A stretch of DNA of 64,000 nt from Neovahlkampfia damariscottae (Eukaryota; Heterolobosea; Selenaionea; Neovahlkampfiida; Neovahlkampfiidae), in NCBI GenBank assembly GCA_016618085.1, contig JABLTG010000063.1, forward strand, positions 1-64,000. Direction: 5' to 3'. Shown here one piece after another: positions 10,484-22,800 of this stretch (within the stretch, counting starts at the first letter, position 1; each line of letters begins with the position of its first letter). Made by a program: the position numbers and the translations under genes. Below the pieces are notes generated by a model. It searched no databases. It saw only the letters and a list, made by a program, of their open reading frames with translations, and had not been told where the DNA came from.

Positions 10484-12412
10484 ATGTCAGAAGAAAATCA
10501 AAATCAAGAAGCAACAAATGATGAAAATGATAAAGTCAAAAGATTTTTTCCATTCACTGATGTTTATGAAGCATCGGATAAAATGATGAACTTTGAAATG
10601 GAAAAAGGTAAATAAATTCAAATATTTTGAAAATAATAACTAAATTAGCTAGAGAACTTTTAGATGAAACTAGAAGTTATTGTCCGATGAGGTATTTTAT
10701 TTTTTTTTTTTTTTTATTTTTTCAGTCAACTTTTGTACGGTGAAACTTTCAATATAACAAGTATGGCAACACAAAACAGAAAAGACAAAGAAGTTGTGAT
10801 TTCTTTAGTTGGAGAAGCCGAAAAAATGGCAATTGATTATTCAAAGAGCGACAAACATTTGGTTTTAAAATCAAAAATTAACATCTTCTGACAGTTTGGT
10901 TATTTAAAAAAAAGATGTAAAGTAACAACCATAAGTAAATCAGAATTGATAAATTGGAAAGCTTATATGAAAATCGTAACTTTTTTTTTGAATTAAAAAA
11001 AAAACAAGATTCAAGCAGATGCATTACTATCAAGGAGTATAAATCAACTTCAATTGAATCAATATTTAAGAGCAGCTTGGAATTTAAAAAATTGTTGGTC
11101 AATGTATGATGGACTTTTAAAATCCAATTTAGACAAACAAGGAAATTCAACACTACATCCTGAAATACAAGAACATTTAAAATTTGGTGTTGGATTATTT
11201 TATGTAAGAAAAAAAAAGAATTACTAAAATTTATTACAAACCAAAGTATATCATAAGTCTTGTACCTGGATTAATGTTAAAAGTATTAGAATTGATTGGA
11301 TTTGTTGGTGATTCAGATAAAGCAATTGAATATTTAACAGAAATTTATCAAAGTAATGGATTAAAAGCACCTTATGCATCAATTATTTTAATGGCTGTTT
11401 ATTTATTTTTACCATCTGCAATGTCAGATGTTGAAAAAAGTCTAAAAAGTGTTAAACCAATAATTGATCATGCTCGTGATGTTTATCCAAATGGTGCAAT
11501 GTTCAATTATTTATCAGCACAATATGAAAGAAAATTAGGAAATGGTATTGATGCTACTAAATATTTAGAATTAGCAATTGATGCATGTGTAAAAATTAAA
11601 GTTGAACCAAATTTATTTAAATGGGATTTGGCAAATGTAAAAAAAAAGGGAATCTTTTAACAACATTTTAAAAGTGTTACTTAATGTGTTTAGATTGGAA
11701 AACAGCCATTAAACAATTAGAATTAATTTTGAATTCAAATCAAAAATCATTTGAATTTCTCTCAATTTGTGCATTACAATTATCATGTGCTTATGAATTA
11801 GAAGGTGAATCAAAGAAAGCAATTGAAACATTAAAAACTATTAAAAATTATGTTGGAAATAAAGGTAGATATGATAAAATGGTTTCAAGAAAATCAGAAA
11901 CTATTTTAGCATCTTCAAATCCAAGTGCAGGTCTAATTTCAACTGCATTTGAATTATTATACTTTAAAAGAGATATTGCACATATGATGGAAGAACATTT
12001 GAAACAAGTTCAAAAAACTATGGAATCTGTTACTGCTTCTTTTGATCCACAAAAAGATTTACCAACAATGAAAAAAGAATCATTACCAAATATTGCTGGA
12101 AGTCTTGTTATTGAAGGTGCTGTTTGGAATGGTTTAAAAGATAAAGAAAAAGCAATATCTTGTTTTGAAAAAACTATTACTATGGAAAAGAAAATACCTG
12201 ATGTTGGAAGACATTGGATTGTAAGTGCTTTGTATGAATTAGGTGAAATATACTTTCGTAATGGTGATTTAGAAAAAGCAAATGAATTCATCACAAGAGC
12301 ATCAAATTATTCAAATTATGATTGGGAAGATGTTTATAAATCAAGATTATCAAAAGCAAGATCACAAATTAAAAAAGCATTAGAAAAAGCAAAGAAAGAG
12401 CAATCAAAATAA
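10484..12412 (+). CDS. TTC39/IML2-family TPR protein
   Basis: At least six exons. Joins I can follow include EKA|RELLDETRSYCPM|SQLLYGETF, GVGLFY|YIISLVPGLM and a join into CLDWKTAIKQLELIL. About 540 aa. The family pattern is clear: RAAWNLKNCW, SLVPGLMLKVLELIGFVGDSDKAI (the Leu-Glu-x-Ile-Gly-Phe block typical of TTC39), then helical repeats ending with YELGEIYFRNGDLEKANEFI and a Lys-rich C-terminal helix. TTC39 proteins are TPR scaffolds; in yeast the relative Iml2 is linked to lipid droplets and inclusion clearance, and in mammals to lipid metabolism. No catalytic domain is present. The start at 10484 (MSEENQNQEATNDEN) is the first ATG giving the conserved frame. Confidence 0.82.
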
Positions 12413-12494
12413 ATGGTTGTTTTTTTATTCGCACTCATACAGATAACAATTGCATCTCTATTTGAATGGGATGCTGTTGTTGATTATTACATTC

Positions 12495-12612
12495 GCTTAC
12501 GGCCATACTTAGGAGAATACACCGCATCCCGTCCGATTTGCGAAGTTAAGCTCCTACAGGCTCTCCTAGTACTAGGGTGGGAGACCACCTGGGAACCGGG
12601 AGTGTTGTAAGC
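12495..12612 (+). rRNA. 5S ribosomal RNA, copy 1
   Basis: 118 nt. The ends GCTTACGGCC and GTTGTAAGC pair to form the helix I stem. Internal Pol III elements are visible: the A-box-like GAAGTTAAGCTCC and the C-box-like GGGTGGGAGACCACCTGGG, near-universal in 5S genes. A run of six T follows at 12613-12618 (Pol III terminator). The gene lies 82 bp after the TTC39 stop on the same strand. Confidence 0.96.
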
Positions 12613-12618
12613 TTTTTT
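12613..12618 (+). terminator. Pol III T-run after 5S copy 1
   Basis: Six T directly after the 3' end of the 5S gene, the standard Pol III stop. Confidence 0.85.
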
Positions 12619-12849
12619 GTTTAAAAGAATAATGAGTCTAGCAATCTTTGAAGTCTGGCAATTGTATACACACTTATCACTTTCTGAAAATCTTCAATTT
12701 TTTAAAAACAAGAAGTCAAAGAAAAATGGAAAGAAAGAAATAACAAATATTTTATTGTAAACTCTTTCATGTCCAGTTGAAGTTTAAATCCGATTTGATG
12801 AATTTCTTTGAACCTCTTCATTTTTAAAGTTTGAATTTCAAGATTCTTC

Positions 12850-13885
12850 TTCAAAAAGAATTTCATGTTCTTCTGGATAAAAGGAAAATGAAATTTATGT
12901 CAATTATTGAAGTATTCCACCAAATTTCATCGATAAATTTTTCAGCTTCAAATTCATTAACCAATGGAATTGAAATAGTTTCCAAACTTTTTTTCTTTTC
13001 AAAACTACCAACAATAGAATACAAACACTTATCACTGCAATTCCTTTGGATCAGTTTCAAGATCAAGTTCTTTAATGTATCAGTAGCCAATAACATCTAT
13101 CCCAATTCATATCCTTGTTCATTTGTGAGTTCATAATTTTTCAAAGTAATTGAATTCAATGATTGATTTTGAGTTAGTGATTGAATAATTTTGATAAAAT
13201 CATTTTGAATTTCTGTATCATAAAGATCAAGTTGTTTCAAAGTTGTATTTTTCTTCAACATTTCTGCAGTTGAGACACATGATTTGATTGACATTTTTTG
13301 CATTTTTAAACACCTTAATGTTGAGTTATCTTGTAAACATTTCATAATTTCATTGATACCTTCTAATGAAATATCATTCCCTGAAATATCTAAAGAGGTC
13401 AATGAGCTAAGAGATGCAAAATCTATCAATGATTTACCAATATCACTTTATGAAATATTCAACACTTTCAATGAAGAATGTTTTGAAATGATTTTACCAA
13501 GAATTTCCATGTTTTGAGATACATCTGATGACGAATGTCAAAAATGAACAAATTTGAAATTCAAAGTTTGATTCTTTTCTAGTCCATTAAATAAACTTAG
13601 AAAACTCGTAAAAACAATTTCTTATAGGTAAACCAAATCTATTTCTTTAATGTAATTCTTGGAAAGAGCATCACCTAAAAAAGATAAAACATTTCAAAAA
13701 CTGTTTGATGAATAGACCTCATCATCAAGTTTGAATACAGTTTCAGGATACTTTTGAAAAACATTTATGAAAGTATTTTCGTAAAGCTTCAACTCCTCAG
13801 AAGTGAGACTTTTTTTTTTTGTTTTTTTTGGAATGTGTTTAATAGCATGTCTTAACAAAGCTTCACAAGTCGAAAAGTTAAATGT
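12850..13885 (-). pseudogene. Broken C2H2 zinc-finger / leucine-rich-repeat gene
   Basis: Reading leftward from about 13885: one C2H2-like finger (CQFCNRTFNFSTCEALLRHAIKH), a Lys-rich linker, a helix (LKLYENTFINVFQKYPE), an intron of about 44 nt, then leucine-rich repeats of the ribonuclease-inhibitor/NLR type (LTSLDISGNDISLEGINEIM, TLRCLKMQKMSI, TLKQLDLYDTEIQND). The frame is interrupted by at least four in-frame stops of all three kinds (for instance near 13615, 13550, 13450 and 13097), and no ATG precedes the finger. Neighbouring genes use the standard code, so these are true lesions. It was probably a host LRR protein. The 5' end abuts the divergent unknown gene at 13991. Confidence 0.7.
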
Positions 13886-13990
13886 TCTATTACAGAATTG
13901 ACAATAATTTGGGTCTTCAATTCAGAAATTGTTAAAACTTTGATGTTTCCTTTACTTTTGTTTGACGATTTTTTTATCCAATCAACATTC

Positions 13991-15532
13991 ATGACGTATT
14001 TTCAACAATTTTTGGACCATCACAACTACCATTATGAAGTTGATGATTCTGGGTTTACTCTTTTAAGAATTCATAATGAAGTTACGTTGAACAAATTTTT
14101 GTCAGTGGTCGAACCTTCACTCAAGAACTTTGAAAAATTCAAATCTATTTTTCTTCGTGATTTTAAGTTCATTTTGACTGAAAGCTGCAATTATTTGGAT
14201 TACTTTGATGAAAATAAATTGAATTTACATTTAATTGTAGAATTTAAAAATAGTTATTTTTTCAAACTTGACGATGGAACAAGCTTTCAATTTTCAAAGT
14301 TGATCATTCAAAGAGAAGTTTTTCGGAAAATTAATTTGAAACAAAAAAAACATTTTTTTGAGATGTTATTTAACTCCAACCATGAGAAATTATGTTTTAG
14401 AGATAAATCTACAACACAGTCCATTATAGATTGTCCGAATGGTGTTCACTCAGAAATTACTGATTTTAAAAGTTATTCATTCTATTCTCCATCAATGATG
14501 TTTATGGGGTCAATTAAAGAATGGACAATAAGCCAAAAAAGTACTCTCCATTCGGATCAAAATTCATCTTCCATTATTGACAGTTTTATTGGACATGGAA
14601 TTTGTGTAGGTTTTATTAGATATATTGTTGAAAACATGAAAAGTGAAAGCAGGAAATTTGAAAAATTCATCGCAATTATGGAAAATGACAGGATCAAATT
14701 CAAACATGTTGAAATACAAGATTTTGATGAAACTGCAAATATAAAGTTTGATAAAATCTCCATTGAATTTCAATGCATTAAGATGAATTTTAATTTTGAT
14801 GTTGGGGTGGCAACATGTTCTTTGAAAAAATCTAATGTTTTTCAAGATGAACTTTTGATAAATGAATCAAAAGAAAACATACATATCAATGGATTGCTTT
14901 CAGTTGACAATTATAAATATTTGAAAAGTACAAAATTTGAAAAGACATGGAAATTACTTGATGAAATCGAACCTCTATTTTTGCAACATCCCGTTCAAAT
15001 CAAATATGGTGCACTTTTGGATTTAAAGACTTTGGATATTCTACATCTCGACATTTCATCAATTCACATTTTGACACCAAACTGGATCATTAATTTGACA
15101 GAGAATGAGACAGTTTATTCAATGTTCGTGGCTAATGATTGGAAATTTTCATTCACATTCTCAGAAAATTCATCTTATTTCACCATTTCTTCTTCTTTCA
15201 AGAAATTACATTTTAAAAGATTAATTCGTATAAGTGGAAAAGATTTCACAATTATTTTTCAAAAATTGGGATTCATTGAGGATAGTGTTGTTCATTTTGT
15301 GAAAACAGAAATGGAAATGGATATTCATACAGTTAATATGTTAAAGAGTTTCATTGAAATCAAAGGATCAATAGAAGAACAATCCATTGAATTAAAGTTC
15401 CCTTTGTTCAGTCGAGATTCAATAGAGTTGATACTGGATGGTCAAGTGCTATTTCCAAATGACAAGAAAGATAAGATTCCATCTGCAGAAATTCCTGCAT
15501 CAACGGCAAATTTGAAGTTCAAATTCACATAA
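13991..15532 (+). CDS. Hypothetical protein, about 513 aa, unrecognised
   Basis: A single uninterrupted exon. I prefer the ATG at 13991 (MTYFQQFLDHHNYHY) because CCAATCA at 13978-13984 lies just upstream, as before other genes; an in-frame ATG at 13943 would put the box inside the gene. The protein is rich in Phe, Ile, Lys and Ser and appears mostly beta-structured (alternating hydrophobics such as IKFKHVEIQDFDETANIKFD). There is no signal peptide, membrane helix, known motif or Cys cluster. It lies between the two 5S cassettes. No function can be assigned. Confidence 0.6.
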   Translation: MTYFQQFLDHHNYHYEVDDSGFTLLRIHNEVTLNKFLSVVEPSLKNFEKFKSIFLRDFKFILTESCNYLDYFDENKLNLHLIVEFKNSYFFKLDDGTSFQFSKLIIQREVFRKINLKQKKHFFEMLFNSNHEKLCFRDKSTTQSIIDCPNGVHSEITDFKSYSFYSPSMMFMGSIKEWTISQKSTLHSDQNSSSIIDSFIGHGICVGFIRYIVENMKSESRKFEKFIAIMENDRIKFKHVEIQDFDETANIKFDKISIEFQCIKMNFNFDVGVATCSLKKSNVFQDELLINESKENIHINGLLSVDNYKYLKSTKFEKTWKLLDEIEPLFLQHPVQIKYGALLDLKTLDILHLDISSIHILTPNWIINLTENETVYSMFVANDWKFSFTFSENSSYFTISSSFKKLHFKRLIRISGKDFTIIFQKLGFIEDSVVHFVKTEMEMDIHTVNMLKSFIEIKGSIEEQSIELKFPLFSRDSIELILDGQVLFPNDKKDKIPSAEIPASTANLKFKFT

Positions 15533-15752
15533 TTATTCACAAGTTTGATGATTTTCAATTGTATCTAAAGAGGATGGTATTGTTTAGGCTTCCAACTTTT
15601 GAAGGATGCAACTATTTTGAAGTCAAGAACAACCCAAAAATTTCATCTGGTTTTGTAAATGTGCAATAAATGGGTTAATGGATTGTCTATTTATTAATGA
15701 TGCATCTCTTTTTTTGAATCTGGATGACTTTGTGTTGTTGATTATTACATTC

Positions 15753-15870
15753 GCTTACGGCCATACTTAGGAGAATACACCGCATCCCGTCCGATTTGCG
15801 AAGTTAAGCTCCTACAGGCTCTCCTAGTACTAGGGTGGGAGACCACCTGGGAACCGGGAGTGTTGTAAGC
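15753..15870 (+). rRNA. 5S ribosomal RNA, copy 2
   Basis: 118 nt, identical by eye to copy 1 at every position, with the same internal control regions and the same six-T terminator (15871-15876). The 5S genes here are dispersed rather than a tight tandem array. Confidence 0.96.
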
Positions 15871-15876
15871 TTTTTT
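15871..15876 (+). terminator. Pol III T-run after 5S copy 2
   Basis: Six T immediately after the 5S 3' end, as in copy 1. Confidence 0.85.
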
Positions 15877-16103
15877 GTTTAAAAGAACAATAACTCCATG
15901 AGATGGCAATCTTTGAAGTCTGGCAATTGTGCACATACTTATCACTTTCTGAAAATCTTTAATTTTTTAAACAAGGACTCAAAGAAAAATGGAAAGAAAG
16001 AAATAACAAATATTTAATTTTAAACTCTTTGTGAAAAAACAACCAATCACAGCACAGTTTATTTTAGGAACAATAGCTCAGTAAGAAACACAAAAAAATA
16101 GAA

Positions 16104-16876
16104 ATGGAAGAAATTCAAGCATTAGTAATAGACAATGGTTCAGGTATGAGTAAGGCTGGTTTTGCTGGAGATGATCTTCCAAGATCAGTGTTTCCTACAA
16201 TTATTGGAAGACCAAAACAAAAAGCAATCATGCTGGGAATGGGTGACAAGAATACATACATTGGCGATGAATCTCAATCAAAAAGAGGTATTTTAAGTTT
16301 AGAATATCCAATCGAACATGGTATTGTTACAAACTGGGATGATATGGAAGAGATATGGAGTCATACATTTTATTTAGCACTAAAGGTTGCTCCAGAGGAA
16401 CATCTTGTTCTTTTAACAGAAGCTCCTATCAATCCAAAGTAAATAGAGAAAAAATGACAGAAATTATGTTTGAGACTTTCCGAACTCCCGGAGTGTATGT
16501 GAGTATTCAAGCAGTTCTTTCTTTATATGCTGCAGGAAGAAATTTTGATGTAGTTTTAGATTCAGGAGATGGTGTTACACATATAGTACCAATTTATGAA
16601 GGATATTCAATTCCACATGCTGTTCTTAGAATGGATCTGGCTGGTCATGATTTAACTGAATATCTATTGAAAATCTTGACTGAAAGAGGTTATTCATTTC
16701 AAACAACTGCTGAAAAAGAAATTGTCAGAGATATTAAAGAAAAAATTTTCTATGTAGCTCTAGATTTTAATGCAGAAATGGAAAAAGCAGAAGATTCAAG
16801 TTTCCAACAGATGTGGATTAGTATGGATGAATATGAAGAATTCGGAGCATCTATTGTTCACAGAAAATGTTTTTAA
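16104..16876 (+). pseudogene. Actin pseudogene with large internal deletion
   Basis: The N-terminal half reads as actin ([48 protein letters not shown]). At 16441 a single-base loss brings a stop, and the next frame continues [20 protein letters not shown], then [19 protein letters not shown] and [19 protein letters not shown]. After EMEKAEDSS the protein jumps straight to [24 protein letters not shown], so about 120 residues of subdomains 3/4 and 1 (normally ending in ASLSTFQQMW) are missing. The deletion is in frame and lies between short Ser-rich stretches. Expected length is 375 aa. No introns are present. CCAATCA at 16043-16049 survives upstream. It cannot make a functional actin. Confidence 0.88.
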
Positions 16877-16893
16877 ATTAAAAAATTTTTTAT

Positions 16894-19800
16894 TTAAAGT
16901 AAAGAGAATTTCTTTGGATAATTCAATTCTAATTTAAATAAAGAATTGACAGTATTTGGAATTTCTAATTCTTTATAGTCAGCAAAAACATCTAAATATA
17001 ATTCCATTTTTTGTTGAAATTGATCACCATACTTTTCATCTCTCATTAAAACTTTTAAAAGATATGCACAAATTTTTGTGTTGAATTGATTTTTCAAAGA
17101 TAAATAATTCATTAAAGTTTCAAATTTATCTTTTTCCAAAATTTGTTTAACAATCAATGAAGATTCTTTTGAAAAATAAAAAATCAAAAGCAAAAATTTT
17201 TCAATTTCTTCATTGAATTGTTCAATTTTATCAAAAAGTATGAAAATATACTCTTCAAAAGATATTCTATTAATAAATTCAATATTTCTATTCTTTGTTA
17301 AACTGAATAATATTTCTAAAATTTTTCTTAAAATATCAATATTTTGTGTTGATTTTAAAATTTCGAAAAGTGTTGATGAACAGTTTAGGAAATTTTCATT
17401 CAAAGATTCTTTTGGATTTGATGTATTTAAATATTTGGAAATGGCAAATAAAATTGAATATTGTTTGATTTCTGAATAATTTCTTTGATGTGATTCAATT
17501 AATTCATTAATTAATGCATTTAAGAAACTTGTACCGATAGAATTATTGGAAAATTTGAACATTCTAAAATTTTCAAATTCATTGTAAATTGAAATAAATA
17601 CATTATCAATGGTATAATATTTCTCTAAATTTTTGTATTTCAAAGTTTGAGAAATTACCCAATGAGGTTGTTCCTTTTTTTGTTCATTTTCTGAATAATT
17701 TCTAATTTCAAAATTTAAAAACATTAATAATTCTTTTTTCATTTCAAAATTCCAAATCAAAACAGGTGTCTTAATATCATTATTGTAAAACGTTTTTGAT
17801 GTTTGTTTTTCATCCAATAAATAATCAGAAATAAAATGAATTGGTAAAATTTTTCTCAAATTTTCAACCAAAATTTTTTGATGATTATTTGATAAATTTA
17901 AAAATATTTGTAAGATTTTTGATTTTACAATTTCATTCGCTAATTTTTCGTCAACAAATAAAAAGTATAACAAATATAATAATAATCCATTTTCTAATAT
18001 TTCATTTGATAAAGTATAATTTTTTGAATAAATTTCAAACATACTAACAACATCCAATAATATTTCTTCGTTCAATTTTTGAACTTTTGTATTTTCTGAT
18101 TCAAAATCTTGTTTCAAAATATTGAATTGATAACTAAAAAAGTTCAAAACTTTTATATTTTCCAAATATTTTTGGAATTCACTATCCAATGATAACTCTT
18201 TAATAATTTTTATCAAAACACTGTGGTTTTTAAAAATGGATAAAAATTTGAATAAGATTTTGAAATTTTCTGAAGAGTCATCAAACACTTTCAAATTCAA
18301 TTTTTTTTCTTTTTTCAATAGAACAAAGAACGATTCAAAAATTAATTCAATTTTTGTCAAATCATTGAAATTAGTATCCAAAGCTGAAATCAAATATTTT
18401 CCAAATATTTCTGGATTTTTCATCTTCCAATTAAAATTTTCTTCTTTCACAAATAAACTCAAAAATATTGAATCCACCACTAATTCATCTTTGTATAAAT
18501 GATAATTAATTTTTTTGATGTCTGTTGCTAAATTGAATTGAAACTTATTTTCAGTCAAACTTTTGAATTCATAAGATATATAATTCTTCAATTCTGTTAA
18601 TGTTTCTTCGTTCCAATAAAAATTTGGTTCTTTTTGATTGGAGAAAATTAATTTCAAAAAATTTTCTTCTAATTTGAAATATCCAGCTTCATCCAAAGGT
18701 TTATAAACTAATATTTCAACCAAATTTCTTGGAAGGATTAAATTCAAATCATAGAAAAACTTGAATTTTTGTTAACCAATAAAAATGGTTCTTACTTGAT
18801 TTTCTTGATTTAATTGAATGTATTTTAATACTCTAATTGAATAAAATGCTTTCTTTTTAACTAAATTATCATTCAAATTTTCACTTAAAATATTTCTGAA
18901 AATTAAAAATGGTAAACCTATTTTTGTTGGTCAGATTTTTCTTTTATTTTTACCTCTATCCCAAATTTTCTTGATGATAAACTTATCTTTTGAAAATTTT
19001 AACAACAATTTGAATGATGCTTCAAATAAATTATCTTCAATTTCAACTTCATCTTCATTATAAAAACAATAATTGATCAATTGATAAAAAACTTCGTCTT
19101 GGAATAAAGTTGAAGAAAATAAACCAAATAATAAACTGATCAAATTTAAAAGATTTTTGATCAAAATTTTGAATTCAATTTTTTCATTTTCAACTTCTCT
19201 TAATTTTCTATAAGAAGAAAATAACAAAGACATTAAAATTTTGAATCCTTTTGGATTTCCATCTTCAACTATTTGTTTTTCTTGATATGAAGAAGATTGA
19301 TTTTGATTATATTCTTGTTCATAAACATTGTCAATATCCCAAGCAGATGATTCAGGTTGATTGTATTCTTCTTCTTGAGATTGTTGAACAGATTCATCAT
19401 TGAATTGTTCGTTGAGATTCTTTAAATTCATGAATTTAACTTGATTAATTTTAAAAGAAAGTAAAATTAAAAATAATTCAATTGCAACTTGAACCAATTT
19501 CACATTCCAATATTTTTTATCATAAACTGAAACCATGTTTAATAAAATGTCAAAATTTTCATATTCTTTAATTTCAATTTCATAATTGGAAATTAATAGG
19601 ATTTGTATTTTCATTAAAATTTCTAAATTTTTTTCATTTATTTCACTTTGACAGGTTAGTTTTTGATTGGACAATAACTTACGTTTGAAAATGTTGGATA
19701 ATTGCATTGTATAATTCATTTGGATTTTTAACTTTATAATCACTTCCTACTAAATTTTCTAAATAATATCCTTCAAAATATAATTTATCTATTAATAAAA

Positions 19801-22800
19801 TTAGTGTTGAATATTCGATCTACCTTTCAATTCAAAATATTCAACTTTGTCCATTAAAGTTTCAAAATCATTGACTTTCAAATAATCAGCAATTAAACCT
19901 TCTAAATGATTTCTCATTGATTCATTCCAAATTAAAATTGGTGAATTCGTATTTTCAAAATAAATTTTTTCAAAATTTCCATCATCCATTTCAAAAAAAT
20001 TCAACAATGCTCTAGGTAAATACCTTTCCAAAAAGTTTCCATTATACTTTAAAATGAGGTTAAATCCGATTTTTTTTTTTACTTTTTGTTTTTTATAAAT
20101 GGATTTGATTAATGGAACTGAATCTTCTGTTAATCTTGAAATTTGATTTAAATTTGAAAATAGTAAATAAAATAACTTTGTTTTATATAAAGTTGGTACA
20201 ATCAAATCATTTAAATCAAAAATTTTTTTTAATAAAGGAAATAATTGATGAAACAATTTTTCATTTTTTGTTTCTAAAATGGTTAAGATTAGATCAAAAT
20301 AATTTGTTAATATTAAGATAAAATTTGGAATTGGTCTTAATACTTTTCCATTTTCCAAAGTTCTATTGTCCAATATTCTTAAAATTATATTTAAACTTAA
20401 TGAAGAAAGTGTGATTAAAATTTCTTCTGATTCTGAATTCTTATTTGTCAATTGAATATATTTCATTCCCATTTCAATTAATTTTTCTTTGTCTAAAATT
20501 TCCAAATTACTTTTCATTGAAATAATATTTCCAAGCATGACTAACAATTCAAATGAAATTTGATTGGAGAAATTTCTATTCATATTTTTAGAATTCAATA
20601 AAGTTCATACTTATCAACCATTAATGAAATCAAGTTATTCAAGTGTGGAAATATTTCATTGCTCATAAATGTCACATATCTTAACTAATTAGAAATCATT
20701 TGATTTTTCTTACATATGATTCATTGAACGAGAGCATTGAAGAGAAATTTCTTCATTTTCTTCCATCATCAATTTATAAAATAATAATGAAATTAACTGT
20801 CTTGGAATAATTTTAGATTTTTGTAAAATCGACGTATCATATTCATCTGTCAAATATTTGATATAGTATTCACCAACTTTGGTGAATGATTTCAAACTTT
20901 TGTAATTAACATTGAATTCTATGTAATTCCAAGAAAAAATTTCATCTTTAAATTTTAACTTTCTTTTTTTGAAGTTTCTTATTTCTTGTTGTAAAGAATC
21001 TTTCAAATCTTTTCTTGTTTCTTCATTCCAAACAGCTTCTGCAGATACATAATTTTTCTAAAAAAGTCAAAAATAAACATTTTTCACATACCTTAATGAA
21101 GAAATTTAATTGGATAAAAATTTAACTTACTTGTAAATTTTGCAAGAATAATTTCCACTTTTGAGATTTTGTCTTTTTCTCCACAACAGATGATGAAAAT
21201 AAACCTTTAGTTTCAATTTTTATCATTGAATTTTTCAATAAAATTTGAAAGAAACAATCAGGTAATATTCTTCTCATCATGTCAATGGATTCATCATAAA
21301 ATGAAATTAAAAGATCAAAACCTTTTGTAGAATATTTCTTTAATTCCAATACTGTTGAGAATAAAGAGTGATATAATGCTTCAATTAATAATCCATTTCC
21401 TAAAACTTCCTTTTGAATCAATAAGACATCCTTTTCATTCGTTAATCTTTTGATTAAAACTTTGATCAAATGAATTGCTGCAACTTTAATAGGAATGGAG
21501 TTGGTATATTGGTAAAGCCAATAAAGTATATATCTCTTTTCAAAAAGTAATGAATATAGTGGAAATGAATTTGATTTGTGGAATTTTACAATTTTCAAAA
21601 TTGTTGAAAGAACAAAATAAGTCCAAATTGAATAATCTTGTTGTTGATTCATTCTTATCTCTAATAATTCAAAGATTTTTCTGTTTTTATTCAGTCAAGA
21701 TTTGTTTATCTTACTTTTGATTCTTCAAAAATACTTTTTGATTCTCAATTAAAAGAGTATCATTTTTTGAATATTTTGAGTTCATTTCTGAAACTAAAAT
21801 GGAAAAAATAAATCCAGTTCTTTGAAATGTTAGAAAAAGGAAATTTACCTAAAAAAGAAGTTTTGTTAAAATTGGTGAAAATTTTTACGTTGAGTTTTCA
21901 CTGAACAAACATTCAGTGATAATTTTATGATAAAATTGAAAATCTTCAAAAACGTATTTTGACTTCATCAAGTCAATTAAATTTAAAATGATATAGTTTT
22001 CTTTTTCTTTCATGAATTTTTCCATGATGTTTTTTAAAAGTAATTTTTCATTGGATGTGTAATTTGATTCAACCAAAATTGAATTGAAATTTTTTAAATT
22101 TTTATCAATGTTCTTTGAATCTGATATTTGTTTCATCAAATGATCACAATAATCAACATTGAAAGTTCTTCCTTTTCCTTGAATCGTAGAATTTAAACGA
22201 ATTAAATTTGAGTATTGAATTTTTTGATTTTTTAAAAGTTGATATAAATTTAGGATGATAATATCTCTTTCTTTTGTTTTGAAATTTAATAATTCACCAT
22301 TTCTCAATTCAATTCCAAATTTTTGGTTCTTGAAAAAAATGTTAATTTCCAATATAACTTTACATCGTCTTCATATCTGATTAATGATGTTATTTCTGAT
22401 ATTTTGAATATATTTTCATGGTCAACTTTGAATAATGTTTGATTAATTGTTAAAATCTTTTTGTGTACATTTAAAAAAGAATAACATTGAACTTACAGTT
22501 TTATCTGATAATTTGAAATTGAAAAGAGCACTATCCAATTTAAACTCTTCTTTTTGCAGCATTTCCTTTTCACTTTCTAGTTTTTCAACAACAGGAAATG
22601 ATATTTTTAAATCCGTTTTGAAAATTGTTTTCATGTCCAATAATAATTCTGGTAAATTTTCAACAGAAAAATGTAAATTTTTGTAATTTTCAAAGTTAAA
22701 GACAGCAGCATTGAACTTGAAAAATTTGAATAAAAATAATCAAAAACCTCTAAAAAATATAATTTTTTCAATAATTCCAATGGATAAAAAGAAATTTTTT

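Larger units (their letters stand above)
12451..12767 (+). repeat. 5S cassette, copy 1
   Basis: About 317 bp that recur at 15701-16030. Homology starts at TGCATCTCT some 45 bp before the 5S gene, includes the identical 5S, and runs about 155 bp past it to AACTCTTT. The flanks differ by scattered substitutions and small indels, while the 5S parts are identical. Confidence 0.8.
15701..16030 (+). repeat. 5S cassette, copy 2
   Basis: Direct repeat of 12451-12767 in the same orientation, 3.25 kb downstream. It shares the upstream TGCATCTCT...TGTTGTTGATTATTACATTC and the downstream GGCAATCTTTGAAGTCTGG and GGAAAGAAAGAAATAACAAAT blocks. Confidence 0.8.

Noticed and set aside
12413-12610. 65-codon open frame starting right after the TTC39 stop
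   Set aside because: It runs through the 5S rRNA gene and has no protein character.
12850-13885. Reassigned stop codons as an explanation for in-frame stops
   Set aside because: TAA, TAG and TGA all interrupt this frame, while intact long genes in the window end normally at TAA and TGA with no conserved internal stops.
15745-15945. 66-codon open frame on the minus strand
   Set aside because: Antisense to 5S copy 2; a by-product of its composition.
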